Notes: generated by a model not told the origin, from the sequence alone. DNA of 16,503 nucleotides from JBDIBB01 sp039812685 (GCA_039812685.1 JBDIBB010000086.1:1-16503); one strand, 5' to 3'; shown: positions 6,170 to 14,674, counted from the first letter of the stretch. Numbers and translations are program-made.

Positions 6170-6909
6170 CGCGCCGTCGATGGCTGGGGCCGCTCGTCCT
6201 CCTGGTGGCGCTCCTGCTGCTGCCGGCGGCCGCCGTCGCGCAGCCGAGCCAGCTCGAGATGAACGTGGAGGGCGTCGGTCGCGTCTCGGCGCCACTGCAG
6301 GTGGTGCTGGTCCTCACGCTGCTCACGTTCGTGCCGGCGCTGCTCGTCACGATGACGTCCTTCACACGAATCGTCATCGTCTTCCACTTCTTGAGGCAGG
6401 CGATCGGATCGCAGGAGGCGCCGCCCAACCAGGTGCTGATCGGCCTCGCGCTGTTCCTCACGATGTTCATCATGGCGCCGGTGGGCGAGCGGATCCACGC
6501 CGACGCGGTGCAGCCCGTCATCGACGGGCAGCTCTCGGTGGCCGACGCGCTGGGCCGCGCCGCCCCGCCGCTTCGCGAGTTCATGCTGCGGCAGACGCGC
6601 GAGAAGGATCTCGCGCTGTTCGTCGAGATGGGCCGGGTGTCGGTCCCCGAGAGCCCCGATCAGCTGCCCATGCGCGTCGTGATACCCGCCTACGCCATCT
6701 CGGAGCTGAAGACCGGCTTCCAGATGGGCTTCTTCCTGTTCATCCCGTTTCTGCTCATCGACCTGGTCGTCTCCACGACGCTGCTCTCGATGGGCATGAT
6801 GCAGCTGCCGCCCGCGATGATCTCGCTGCCGTTCAAGATCATGCTCTTCGTCCTGATCGACGGCTGGAACCTGATCGTCGGATCGCTGGTGCGCAGCTTC
6901 GCCCTGTGA
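6166..6909 (+). CDS. fliP: Flagellar type III export gate protein FliP
   Basis: FliP is the main pore-forming subunit of the export gate (FliP5Q4R1) inside the MS ring. The 247-residue product has a cleavable-type signal peptide (RRRWLGPLVLLVALLLLPAAAVA, about residues 3-25). Hydrophobic helices follow, with the signatures TSFTRIVIVFHFLRQAIGSQEAPPNQVLIGLALFLTMFIM and FQMGFFLFIPFLLIDLVV ... MMQLPPAMISLPFKIMLF, which are FliP hallmarks (the Met-rich loop is part of the gasket region). The ATG at 6166 overlaps the fliO stop by 4 bp; an in-frame extension upstream runs through fliO and is a shadow. The length is normal for FliP (about 245). fliQ begins 4 bp after its stop. Confidence 0.97.
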   Translation: MTRRRWLGPLVLLVALLLLPAAAVAQPSQLEMNVEGVGRVSAPLQVVLVLTLLTFVPALLVTMTSFTRIVIVFHFLRQAIGSQEAPPNQVLIGLALFLTMFIMAPVGERIHADAVQPVIDGQLSVADALGRAAPPLREFMLRQTREKDLALFVEMGRVSVPESPDQLPMRVVIPAYAISELKTGFQMGFFLFIPFLLIDLVVSTTLLSMGMMQLPPAMISLPFKIMLFVLIDGWNLIVGSLVRSFAL

Positions 6910-6913
6910 TGCC

Positions 6914-7183
6914 ATGTCGGAAGCCCTGATTGTCGGGATCATGCGTCAGGCCGTCGAAGTGGCGGTGATGGTCAGCCTGCCGATGCTGCTCGCGGGACTG
7001 CTGGCCGGCGTCCTGGTCAGCGTGTTCCAGACCATCACTTCCATTCAGGACAACGTCCTCGCGTTCCTGCCCCGCGCGGCCGCGATCTTCCTCACCTTCG
7101 CCCTGACGTTTCCGTGGATGCTGCGGCTGATGACCAGCTTCGCCCGGCAGATCGTGGGGCGACTGCCGGAGCTGGTCCGGTGA
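6914..7183 (+). CDS. fliQ: Flagellar type III export gate protein FliQ
   Basis: FliQ packs around the outside of the FliP/FliR gate. The 89-residue product is of standard length and has two membrane helices (about residues 15-38 and 52-72). The conserved stretch VFQTITSIQDNVLAFLPRAAAIF lies between and into the second helix; canonical FliQ has Q-x-x-T-x-I-x-E/D-x-T/V-L-x-F-x-P-K. Here P-R replaces P-K, a conservative change. It starts at ATG 6914, 4 bp after fliP, and its stop overlaps the GTG start of fliR by 4 bp. Confidence 0.96.
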   Translation: MSEALIVGIMRQAVEVAVMVSLPMLLAGLLAGVLVSVFQTITSIQDNVLAFLPRAAAIFLTFALTFPWMLRLMTSFARQIVGRLPELVR

Positions 7184-7938
7184 ACGAGTTCGAGCCGCTG
7201 CTTCGCTTCGGGGTCTTCCTGGCGCGTCCCGGCCTGCTGACGCTGGCCGCCCCGGTGTTCGGGGGCACGTGGGCGCCGCCCACCGTGAAGATCGGCCTCA
7301 TGGTGCTGATGGCCCTGGGCAGCATGGCGGTGGTGCCCGCCGTCCCGGCGGGCGAGCCCGCTGGCCTGGCGCTCGTGATCACGCGCGAGGCGCTGATTGG
7401 CCTGGCGCTGGGGTTCGGCGTGCGCGTCGTGGTGGGCGCCGCCGAGTTCGCGGGGTATCTCGCCGGGTTCCAGCTCGGCTTCGCGTACGCCAGCATCGTC
7501 GACCCGCAGTCAGGGGTCCGCAACAGCGTGCTCAGCACGCTCTATGGCCTGATATCGCTGGTGGTGTTCTTCGCCATCGACGCGCACCACGACGTGCTGC
7601 GCGCGCTTGCCTCCTCCTACGATGCCCTGCCGATGGGGCAAGGGAGCATCGACGCAAGCCTGGCTGGGCTGGTGGGACGCCTGCTGGGCGTCGTCTTCTT
7701 CGTCGGGGTGCAGATGGCGGCACCGATCATCGTGGTGCAGCTGCTGGTCGAGCTCGGTCTGGGCCTCGCCTCGCGCGCCGCCCCCATGCTGAACCTCATG
7801 GCGCAGGGCTTCCCGATTCGCCTGATCGCAGGCCTGCTGACACTGGCCGCCATGATTCGCGTCGTCCCGGTCGTCATCGAGCGGGCCGTGCCGGCCGCGC
7901 TCGAGCTGGCTGCCCGTGCGGCGCTCGCCTTCCGGTAG
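7180..7938 (+). CDS. fliR: Flagellar type III export gate protein FliR
   Basis: FliR is the single-copy subunit that completes the FliP/FliQ gate helix. The 252-residue product starts at GTG 7180, overlapping the fliQ stop (GTGA), with NEFEPLLRFGVFLARPGLLTLAAPVFGG. Several membrane helices follow. The FliR signatures GFGVRVVVGAAEFAGYLAGFQLGFAYASIVDP (about 77-108) and ELGLGLASRAAPMLNLMAQGFPIRLIAGLL (about 190-219) are clear. An in-frame upstream ATG at 7114 would place an unrelated 22-residue extension within fliQ and is not favoured. The length is typical (about 250-260). flhB follows after 6 bp, the common fliR-flhB arrangement; no fusion of the two is present. Confidence 0.96.
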   Translation: MNEFEPLLRFGVFLARPGLLTLAAPVFGGTWAPPTVKIGLMVLMALGSMAVVPAVPAGEPAGLALVITREALIGLALGFGVRVVVGAAEFAGYLAGFQLGFAYASIVDPQSGVRNSVLSTLYGLISLVVFFAIDAHHDVLRALASSYDALPMGQGSIDASLAGLVGRLLGVVFFVGVQMAAPIIVVQLLVELGLGLASRAAPMLNLMAQGFPIRLIAGLLTLAAMIRVVPVVIERAVPAALELAARAALAFR

Positions 7939-7944
7939 GCACAC

Positions 7945-9012
7945 ATGGCGACCGACGATCGCACCGAGCTCCCGACCGCCAAGCGCCTGCGCGAAGCGCG
8001 CCGGCGCGGGCAGATGCCGCGATCCAAGGACGTCACCGACGCCGTGCAGCTCGTGGCCCTCACGATCGTTCTCGTCTGGGCGGGACCATGGCTGGTCCGT
8101 GGACTGGCCCGCGCCACGCGGCTGGGCATCGAGAACGCGGGCGACATGGCGCTGCGCCCGCTCGCGGCCGGCGATCTCACGAACACGGCCCTGCAGATGG
8201 TGATGACGCTGATCATGCTCGTGTCGCCCCTCGCCCTGACCGCCGCCGCGGTCTCGGTGGGCGCCTCGACCCTGCAGGGTGGATGGAACATCGCCACCGA
8301 GGCGCTGCGCCTCGACTTCACGAAGCTCAACCCGGCCAACGGCCTCAAGCGCCTCGGGTTCCAGCGGGCCGGCTTCGACCTGGTCCGCATGCTCCTGGTC
8401 GTGGCGGTCATCGTCTGGCTGACCTACCGCGTCATCGCGGCGAGCCTGATGCAGGCGCCGCGTCTCGGCATGCTGCCGCCGGCCGGTGCCGGCGCCCTGG
8501 CGTGGGCCGACCTGCTCGGCATGCTGCGCGATTGCGGGATCGCGCTGGCGATCTTCGCGCTTGGCGACTACGGGCTGTCGCGGTGGCGCTACACCAAGTC
8601 GCTGAAGATGACCAAACAGGAGGTGAAGGACGACATGCGCCTGACGGAGGGCAGCCCCGAGACGAAGGGCCGCATCCGCCGCGCGCAGCGCGAGGCCGCC
8701 CGGCGCCGCATGCTGTCGGCCGTGCCCAAGGCCACCGTCGTCATCACCAACCCGACGCACTATGCCGTGGCGCTCGAGTACCGGCGAGAGGCGATGTCGG
8801 CCCCGCGGGTGCTGGCCAAGGGCCAGGACAAGCTGGCCGCGCGCATCCGCGAGATCGCCCGCGAGGCCGGCGTGCCCATCGTCGAGAACGTGACGCTGGC
8901 CCAGGCGCTCTATCGCGGCGTCGACGTCGGCGACGAGATTCCGGGGGAGCTCTTCGGCGCGGTCGCCGAAGTGCTCGCGTACCTCATCCGCCTCAGGCAA
9001 CTCGCACTGTAG
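7945..9012 (+). CDS. flhB: Flagellar export switch protein FlhB
   Basis: FlhB is an inner-membrane export-gate protein that sets substrate class. Autocleavage of its cytoplasmic domain, together with FliK, allows the switch from hook to filament export. The 355-residue product begins with the family lead ERTELPTAKRLREARRRGQ-type sequence (here DRTELPTAKRLREARRRGQMPRSKD). It has four membrane helices (about 30-205), a linker with MTKQEVKDDMRLTEGSPETKGRIR, and a cytoplasmic domain with the autocleavage motif N-P-T-H at residues 269-272, the same numbering as in Salmonella FlhB. The conserved YRREAMSAPRVLAKGQDKLAARIREIA and ENVTLAQALYR segments follow. Cleavage is expected between N269 and P270. 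The protein is complete. fliK at the upstream end of the locus is its functional partner. Confidence 0.97.
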   Translation: MATDDRTELPTAKRLREARRRGQMPRSKDVTDAVQLVALTIVLVWAGPWLVRGLARATRLGIENAGDMALRPLAAGDLTNTALQMVMTLIMLVSPLALTAAAVSVGASTLQGGWNIATEALRLDFTKLNPANGLKRLGFQRAGFDLVRMLLVVAVIVWLTYRVIAASLMQAPRLGMLPPAGAGALAWADLLGMLRDCGIALAIFALGDYGLSRWRYTKSLKMTKQEVKDDMRLTEGSPETKGRIRRAQREAARRRMLSAVPKATVVITNPTHYAVALEYRREAMSAPRVLAKGQDKLAARIREIAREAGVPIVENVTLAQALYRGVDVGDEIPGELFGAVAEVLAYLIRLRQLAL

Positions 9013-9027
9013 ATTCGGGTGCCCGTC

Positions 9028-11055
9028 ATGAGCCTGTCGAAGTCTTCGCTCAGCCAGTTGATCGCGCCGGTGACCGTGGTGGCTGTCGTCGGCCTGATGA
9101 TCGTGCCGCTGCCCACGCTGCTGCTCGATCTGCTCCTGTCAGCCGACATCGGGCTGGCCGTCGTGCTGCTGCTCACGGCCCTCTACGTGCGCGAGCCGGT
9201 CGCCTTCTCGGTGTTCCCCTCGCTGCTGCTCGTGCTCACGATGTTCCGGCTTTCGCTCAACGTCGCCGGCACGCGATTGATCCTGCTCAACGGGCAGGAG
9301 GGCGTGGGCGCCGCGGGTCACGTGATCATGGCCTTCGGCCAGTTCGTCGTCGGCGGCAACTTCGTCGTCGGCGTCGTCGTGTTCCTCGTGCTGATCGCCA
9401 TCCAGTACATCGTGATCAACCACGGCGCCGTGCGGATCTCGGAGGTCACCGCCAGGTTCACCCTCGACGCCCTGCCGGGCAAGCAGATGTCGATCGACGC
9501 CGACCTGAATGCCGGCATGATCGACGAGCACGAGGCGAGGACGCGCCGCGAGAAGATCCGTCGCGAGGCCGACTTCTACGGCGCGATGGACGGCGCCATC
9601 CGCTTCACGCAGCGCGATGCCCTGGCCGCGCTGCTCATCACCGCCGTCAACATCGTGGCGGGACTCGTCATCGGCGTGCTCCAGCACGGGCTCGACCTCG
9701 CCACGGCGGCACGCACCTACACCGTGCTGACGGTCGGCGAGGGCCTGGTGACCGCCATCCCCGCGTTGCTCGTCTCGATGTCGGGCGGCCTCATCACGAC
9801 GCGGGCCGCTTCCGAGAAGAACCTCGGGGAGGACGTGGCCGGGCAACTGCTGAGCCGGGCCATGCCGCTGGGCGTCGGCGGCGCGGTGCTGGTCGCGCTC
9901 GCCCTGATCCCCGGCCTGCCCAAGCTGTCCTTCATCACGGTGGCCATCGTGCTGCTGGTCGCCGCCTATTACAACCGCACACCGGCGGCAGTGCCCGAAG
10001 ACGAGGCGCCGGCGCTGCCGGTGGCCAGCGAATCGGTGGAGAGCACGCTCGTCGTCGATCCGCTGGGTGTCGAGGTGGGCTACGCCCTCATCGCCCTGGT
10101 GGACGAGAGACAGGGCGGCACGCTGCTGTCGCGAATCCGCGGTCTGAGACGCCAGATCGCCAGCGACACCGGCATGGTCGTGCCGCCGGTCCACGTCGCC
10201 GACAACCTGCAGTTGGGCCCCCGCACCTACTCCATCCTGGTGAAGGGCGTCGAGGTAGCGCGCGGCGAACTCTATCCGGATCGCTTCCTGGCCATCAATC
10301 CCGGTACCGCGTCGATGCGACTCGACGGCCCGCAGACCAAGGAGCCCGCCTTCGGTCTGCCTGCCTGGTGGATCGCCGGCGAGCATCGCGATCGCGCCAG
10401 CTCGGCGGGCTACACCGTGGTCGATCCCACGACGGCGCTCTCGACCCACCTGTCGGAGACGGTGCGCGCGTTCCTGCCAGACCTGCTCGGCCGACAGCAG
10501 ACGAAGGAGCTGGTCGACCGTGTCGGCCAGACGTCACCGAAGCTCGTGGAAGAGCTGGTTCCCAAGGTCGTCTCGCTGGGCGAGATTCAGCGGGTCCTGC
10601 GCCAGTTGCTGCGCGAGCGGGTGCCGATTCGCGACCTGACGACCATCCTCGAGGCGATCGCGGACGCCGCCGCGGCCACCAAGGATCCCGACCTCATCGT
10701 CGAGGCCGTGCGAGCCTCGCTCGGCCGCGCCATCTGCCACGTGCACCAGTCGGACAAGGGCGAGCTGCCGGCGATCTCGTTCGCACCGGCGCTCGAGGAG
10801 CGGCTGCTGCAGTCCGTGGTGCGAACCGACCATGGTGCCGTGCTGGCCATCGATCCCAACGAAGCCCAGGGCCTGGCCGCCAGGATCGCGCGCGCCATCG
10901 AGACGGCCGTGGCACAACCCGTGCTTCTCTGCACGCCGGGACTGAGGCCGCACCTGTGGCGCCTCTTCTCGCGAGTGCTGCCTCAGGTCGGGGTGCTCTC
11001 GCACAACGAGGTGCCTCCGCACGTGCGGGTGGCCCCGATTGCCGTTCTCGACTGA
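9028..11055 (+). CDS. flhA: Flagellar export gate protein FlhA
   Basis: FlhA forms the nonameric ring of the export apparatus. It uses the proton gradient and binds chaperone-substrate complexes through its cytoplasmic domain. The product is 675 residues from the ATG at 9028. A GTG 9 bp upstream (9019) is an alternative that adds three residues; GGGTG at 9017-9021 gives the ATG slightly better spacing. Eight membrane helices occupy about the first 320 residues. They include the family signature FSVFPSLLLVLTMFRLSLNVAGTRLILLNG and the cytoplasmic loop DALPGKQMSIDADLNAGMIDEHEARTRREKI, with the conserved Asp residues implicated in proton use. The C-terminal cytoplasmic domain follows an acidic linker (about residues 330-345). 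It contains YSILVKGVEVARGELYPDRFLAINPG and the VVDPTTALSTHLSE region. Length matches the family (about 690). Confidence 0.97.
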   Translation: MSLSKSSLSQLIAPVTVVAVVGLMIVPLPTLLLDLLLSADIGLAVVLLLTALYVREPVAFSVFPSLLLVLTMFRLSLNVAGTRLILLNGQEGVGAAGHVIMAFGQFVVGGNFVVGVVVFLVLIAIQYIVINHGAVRISEVTARFTLDALPGKQMSIDADLNAGMIDEHEARTRREKIRREADFYGAMDGAIRFTQRDALAALLITAVNIVAGLVIGVLQHGLDLATAARTYTVLTVGEGLVTAIPALLVSMSGGLITTRAASEKNLGEDVAGQLLSRAMPLGVGGAVLVALALIPGLPKLSFITVAIVLLVAAYYNRTPAAVPEDEAPALPVASESVESTLVVDPLGVEVGYALIALVDERQGGTLLSRIRGLRRQIASDTGMVVPPVHVADNLQLGPRTYSILVKGVEVARGELYPDRFLAINPGTASMRLDGPQTKEPAFGLPAWWIAGEHRDRASSAGYTVVDPTTALSTHLSETVRAFLPDLLGRQQTKELVDRVGQTSPKLVEELVPKVVSLGEIQRVLRQLLRERVPIRDLTTILEAIADAAAATKDPDLIVEAVRASLGRAICHVHQSDKGELPAISFAPALEERLLQSVVRTDHGAVLAIDPNEAQGLAARIARAIETAVAQPVLLCTPGLRPHLWRLFSRVLPQVGVLSHNEVPPHVRVAPIAVLD

Positions 11056-11059
11056 CGCC

Positions 11060-12088
11060 ATGCATCTCAAGCGATATCGCGGATCCACCGTGCGCGAGGC
11101 CCTGGCGGCGGCTCGCACCGATCTCGGGCCGGCGGCGCTGGTGCTCTCGACCCGGCTGGTGCCGGCTCACGGCATGGCGGGATGGCTCGGGCAGCGGGTG
11201 GTCGAGGTGACGGCTGCCCTGGGCCACGCGGTGTCGGAAAATCGTCCATGCGAGGCTCCGGCGAGCGATGCGGCTCCGGCGGCTGCCGGGGACGGCCAGC
11301 CCAAGGCGGCCAGTCCCGGTGGGTTCGCGGCGGCCATCGCCGCGCGCCTGGCGGCGACCGGGCTCGACAAGGTGCTGGCGGCTGAGGTTGCGGGCCGGGT
11401 GCCGAGACGATGGCACCGGCAGCCCGGCGGGCGCGAGCTGGCCCGTGCTCTGGGGGAGCGACTCCAGTGGCTGGCGGTCACCGACGAACCGTTTGCTCCG
11501 GTGGAGGTGTTCGTGGGGCCGCCCGGGGCCGGCAAGACGACCACCATCGCGAAGATCGCCGCCCAGCAACGGGCCCGACGCGGCGTCCGGCTGGGCCTGG
11601 TGGCCGCCGACGGCTTCCGCGTGGGGGCCGTCGAGCAGCTCAGGCTCTACGCCGACATCATCGGATCCCCATTCGTCGTGGCGCGTACGCTCGGCGACGT
11701 CGAGCGCGCGGTCGCCGACATCGCCTCTCCGGTGCTGGTCGACACGGCCGGGCGTTCGCCGCGCGACCACGAGGCGCTGGATCTCTTCAGCGTGACCGGG
11801 AGCTGGCCGCAGGCGCGGACGCACCTGGTCGTGCCCGCCTCGACGCCCCCGGCAACGCTCGAGCGGATGATCGACGCCTACGCCGTGGCCAACCCGACGC
11901 GCATTGTCTTCACGCGGCTCGACGAGGGCGGCGGGCTGGCGCCGCTGATGACCATCCTGCGCCAGCGCGACCTCGTCGTGTCCTATCTCACGACCGGCCA
12001 GCGCATCCCCGAAGACATCGAGCGCGCCACCCCGGCGCGGCTCGCGGCGCACGTCCTCGGAACCGAGGCGGCGGGAGATCCCTCATGA
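11060..12088 (+). CDS. flhF: Flagellar SRP-type GTPase FlhF
   Basis: FlhF is a signal-recognition-particle GTPase that recruits the first flagellar components to the correct place, often the pole. The 342-residue product opens with MHLKRYRGSTVREALAAARTDLGPAALVLSTR, the FlhF N-terminal lead. A Pro/Ala-rich linker and an N domain follow, then the G domain: G1 GPPGAGKT (153-160), ADGFRVGAVEQLRLYADIIG, G3 DTAGRSPRD, G4 TRLDEGGG and the closing TTGQRIPEDIE. The start at ATG 11060 is 4 bp after flhA; an upstream in-frame GTG overlaps flhA and would add seven residues. G4 has Arg where SRP GTPases normally have Lys (TKLD), and DTYR is replaced by DGFR. The stop overlaps flhG (ATGA). Confidence 0.94.
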   Translation: MHLKRYRGSTVREALAAARTDLGPAALVLSTRLVPAHGMAGWLGQRVVEVTAALGHAVSENRPCEAPASDAAPAAAGDGQPKAASPGGFAAAIAARLAATGLDKVLAAEVAGRVPRRWHRQPGGRELARALGERLQWLAVTDEPFAPVEVFVGPPGAGKTTTIAKIAAQQRARRGVRLGLVAADGFRVGAVEQLRLYADIIGSPFVVARTLGDVERAVADIASPVLVDTAGRSPRDHEALDLFSVTGSWPQARTHLVVPASTPPATLERMIDAYAVANPTRIVFTRLDEGGGLAPLMTILRQRDLVVSYLTTGQRIPEDIERATPARLAAHVLGTEAAGDPS

Positions 12089-12954
12089 GCGGGCCCGGTC
12101 ATCCCGCCGGCACGCGCACGCCGCGGCGGGCCGTGACGCTTGCCGTCACCAGCGGCAAGGGTGGCGTGGGCAAGACCAGCGTCGTGGTGAATCTGGCCGT
12201 GGCGCTGGCGCGCATGCGGAACCGCGTGACCATCCTCGATGCCGACTTCGGTCTCGGCAACGTGGACGTGATGCTCGGCCTGAGTCCGACTCGTCACCTG
12301 GGCGACCTCCTCAATGGCGATCTGGATCTCGACGACATCGTGGTGGAAGGCCCCTTCGGGCTGCGCCTGATCCCGGCCAGTTCGGGCCTCCGTGAGCTCA
12401 CGGCGCTCTCCTCCCGGCAATGGGAGCGGCTCAACGAGGGCCTACGACAGGCGCTGGCCGAGACCGACTTCCTGCTGATGGACACCGGCGCGGGCATCTC
12501 CAGCAACGTCATCGACGTGCTCAATGGGGCCGACCGGGTGATGGTGGTCACCTCGCTCGAACCCACCGCGGTGGTCGACGCCTATGCGATGGTGAAGATC
12601 CTGACGGGCTGCAATCCGGCCAGGGAGACCGGCCTGCTGGTGAACGGGGCCCGCGACCAGGCCGAAGCCGACCTGGTGTTCAAGCAACTCGACATCGCGG
12701 CGACGCGCTTCCTTCAGCGCCGCCTGCACTCCTACGGACACATCCCGACCGATTCTGCGGTGCGCGAGGCCGTTCTCGCGCAGCAGGCCGTGGTGACGCA
12801 CGCGCCGGAGGCGCCCGCCAGCCAGTGTTTTCGCAGGCTCGCGACGCGCGTGTCGGCCATGGCGCCGCTCGGTGGTCCCGGCCTGCGGCTGGCGCCTCCG
12901 GCCGGGCCCGTGTCGACCACGCGCTCAGGACTGGGGGCCTCGCAGTGCGCATGA
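12085..12954 (+). CDS. flhG: MinD-like flagellar number regulator FlhG (FleN/YlxH)
   Basis: FlhG is a MinD/ParA-type ATPase that limits flagellar number, usually by stimulating the FlhF GTPase and in some species by contacting the C-ring or a flagellar master regulator. The 289-residue product has the deviant Walker A GKGGVGKT (24-31), DADFGLGNVDVMLGL (switch I region), LLMDTGAGIS (Walker B/switch II) and LLVNGARDQAEAD, all typical of FlhG. The start at ATG 12085 overlaps the flhF stop by 4 bp. The N-terminus ahead of the P-loop is a short Gly/Pro/Arg stretch and lacks the DQAxxLR-type motif that activates FlhF in well-studied homologues. The C-terminus has an extra Ala/Pro/Ser tail after the presumed membrane-associating helix region. 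Confidence 0.93.
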   Translation: MSGPGHPAGTRTPRRAVTLAVTSGKGGVGKTSVVVNLAVALARMRNRVTILDADFGLGNVDVMLGLSPTRHLGDLLNGDLDLDDIVVEGPFGLRLIPASSGLRELTALSSRQWERLNEGLRQALAETDFLLMDTGAGISSNVIDVLNGADRVMVVTSLEPTAVVDAYAMVKILTGCNPARETGLLVNGARDQAEADLVFKQLDIAATRFLQRRLHSYGHIPTDSAVREAVLAQQAVVTHAPEAPASQCFRRLATRVSAMAPLGGPGLRLAPPAGPVSTTRSGLGASQCA

Positions 12955-13691
12955 CGACCGCAACCGCCAACCTCGCCGAACGGGACCGGCTGGTGATCTC
13001 GCACGTCGGCCTGGTCAAGGCCATGGCCCACCGGCTGGCGCAGCGCCTGCCGTCGCAGGTGGAGATGAACGACCTGATCAGCGTGGGCGTGCTGGGGCTG
13101 ATGGACGCGGCCGGACGCTACCGCCCGTCGATGGGAGTCCCCTTCGATGCCTTCGCCCGGCGCCGGGTGCAGGGTGCGATGCTCGACTCGCTGCGCGACC
13201 TCGACTGGGCGCCCCGCTCCCTGCGGCGCATGCGGCGCGATCTCGACGCGACCATCGCGCGCCTGCGACACGACCTCGCCCGCGAGCCCGAGGAGAACGA
13301 GATCGCCGAGGCGATGTCGCTCTCGGCCGAGGAATACGCGAAGGTGCTCGACCAGGTCCGCTCCCTCGAACTCGGCGCGGTGCGCCAGCTCGACGCCACC
13401 GGCGAGGACGGCACGCCGCTGCTCGAACTCTGCGTCGACTCGTCGGAGGGCCCTGACGCGCAGCTCGAGCGTGCGGAACTGCGCCGGCTGCTGGCCAGGG
13501 CCCTGATGGAGCTGCCCGAGCGCGAACGCCAGATCCTGGCGCTCTACTACGAGGAAGAGATGACGATGGCCGAGATTGGCGCGGTGATCGGCGTCTGCGA
13601 GTCGCGCGTGTCGCAGCTCCGGTCGCTGGCCCTGTCGCGGCTGCGGGCCAGCATGCGCGAATCGCTCAAGCTCGCCGGGAGCCGCACGTGA
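12951..13691 (+). CDS. fliA: Flagellar sigma factor FliA (sigma-28, SigD family)
   Basis: FliA directs RNA polymerase to late flagellar promoters and is normally held by the anti-sigma factor FlgM until hook completion; no flgM is seen here. The 246-residue product has region 2 (LVISHVGLVKAMAHRLAQRLP ... NDLISVGVLGLMDAAGRYRPSMGVPFDAFARRRVQGAMLDSLRDLDWAPRSLRR, about 12-92). Region 3 is centred on AREPEENEIAEAMSLSAEEYAKVL. Region 4 has a clear helix-turn-helix (ELPERERQILALYYEEEMTMAEIGAVIGVCESRVSQLRSLALSRLR, about 187-235). R-G-AMLDSLR-DW-PR is a sigma-28 hallmark. The ATG at 12951 overlaps the flhG stop by 4 bp; GTG 12945, two codons earlier, has a G-run at better spacing and is an alternative. 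The flhF-flhG-fliA order is widespread. Confidence 0.95.
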   Translation: MTTATANLAERDRLVISHVGLVKAMAHRLAQRLPSQVEMNDLISVGVLGLMDAAGRYRPSMGVPFDAFARRRVQGAMLDSLRDLDWAPRSLRRMRRDLDATIARLRHDLAREPEENEIAEAMSLSAEEYAKVLDQVRSLELGAVRQLDATGEDGTPLLELCVDSSEGPDAQLERAELRRLLARALMELPERERQILALYYEEEMTMAEIGAVIGVCESRVSQLRSLALSRLRASMRESLKLAGSRT

Positions 13692-14674
13692 GCAAGATGC
13701 TCTCGCAGGAGGAGATCGACGCCCTCCTCACCTCGGCCGCCGAGATCGAGCGCAGCACGCGGAGCGCGGGCGCAGCCGCCACGATCCACGACTCGGTCGT
13801 CGTCTACAACTTCCGGCGGCCCGATCGGGTGTCCAAGGATCAGATCCGGTCGCTGCACTTCCTCCACGACCGCTTCGCGCGCAACGTGGCCACCGCGCTC
13901 TCGGCCTACCTGCGGTCGGTCACCGACGTCAACATCATGTCGGTCGAGCAGTTCACCTATTCCGAGTTCCTGATGTCGCTGCCGGATCCCACGGCGTTCT
14001 ACGCGCTCGCCGTGCAGCCGCTCGACGTGCTGTGCGCGCTGGAGATCAACCCGGCCGTCGCCTTCACGATGATCGACCGCATGCTCGGAGGGCAGGGGCG
14101 CGGCGCCGCGCCGTCGCGCGCGCTGACCGAAATCGAGCAGAACGTCATCGACGCCGTCGTCAAACTCATCTGCGACAACCTCACCGAGACGTGGCACCAG
14201 ATCGTCGACGCCCAGTTCAAGGTCAGCGGGCGTGAGACCCGGCCGCAGATGCTCCAGGTCGCGGCGCCCAACGAGGTCGTCGTGCTGCTCGGCTTCGACA
14301 TCCGGCTGGGCGAGGCGCGCGGCATGCTGAATCTCTGCGTGCCGGCCTCCATCATCGAATCGGTCGGCGCCAGCTTCACGCAGTCGTGGCACCGGGCGCG
14401 CCGCGAACCCACCGAGTCGGACCGCCGACATCTGCTCGGCAACCTGTCCCGGGTGAAGCTGCGGGTCAGCGCCAATCTCGATACCGGGCTGCCGGCAAGG
14501 GAATTGCTCGCCCTCGTGCCGGGCGACGTCGTGTCGCTCGGCCACCTCCTGCGGCACCCGCTCGAGGTGCGGGTGCAGGGCAGCTCGAAGTTCACGGGCC
14601 GCCTGGTGGTGCACGAAGGACTCGCAGCAGTGCGCGTCGACCGCGAGATCGCGACGCTGCACGACGAGGCATAG
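13688..14674 (+). CDS. fliM: Flagellar motor switch protein FliM
   Basis: FliM forms the middle of the C-ring, binds phospho-CheY through its N-terminus and contacts FliG. The 328-residue product begins SKMLSQEEIDALL, the conserved CheY-P-binding segment. The CheC-like middle domain (about 45-230) contains the GGxG motif (GGQG, 134-137) used for FliG contact. A SpoA C-terminal domain (about 245-325) contains VKLRVSANLDTGLPARELLALVPGDVVSLG. The start is GTG 13688, overlapping the fliA stop by 4 bp. Length is typical (about 330). Unlike most operons it does not sit between fliL and fliO but after fliA, beside the long FliN-type gene that follows with no spacer. Confidence 0.96.
   Translation: MSKMLSQEEIDALLTSAAEIERSTRSAGAAATIHDSVVVYNFRRPDRVSKDQIRSLHFLHDRFARNVATALSAYLRSVTDVNIMSVEQFTYSEFLMSLPDPTAFYALAVQPLDVLCALEINPAVAFTMIDRMLGGQGRGAAPSRALTEIEQNVIDAVVKLICDNLTETWHQIVDAQFKVSGRETRPQMLQVAAPNEVVVLLGFDIRLGEARGMLNLCVPASIIESVGASFTQSWHRARREPTESDRRHLLGNLSRVKLRVSANLDTGLPARELLALVPGDVVSLGHLLRHPLEVRVQGSSKFTGRLVVHEGLAAVRVDREIATLHDEA

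Noticed and set aside
5290..6942. 550-codon antisense open frame opposite fliL-fliP
   Set aside because: Low-complexity, Arg/His/Asp-rich product with no family features and no RBS; it mirrors the codon bias of the sense genes.
7510..9000. 496-codon antisense open frame opposite fliR and flhB
   Set aside because: Product is a His/Asp/Arg-rich shadow without recognisable domains; the sense frames carry complete gate-protein signatures.
7269..11210. Very long (1313-codon) + strand open frame across fliR, flhB, flhA and flhF
   Set aside because: It is the out-of-frame shadow of four well-supported genes. Its product is Arg/Gly/His/Pro-rich with no domain, which is expected in GC-rich DNA where stop codons are rare in alternative frames.
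10694..12052. 452-codon antisense open frame opposite flhA and flhF
   Set aside because: Overlaps two clear genes and shows no domain, RBS or conserved motif.
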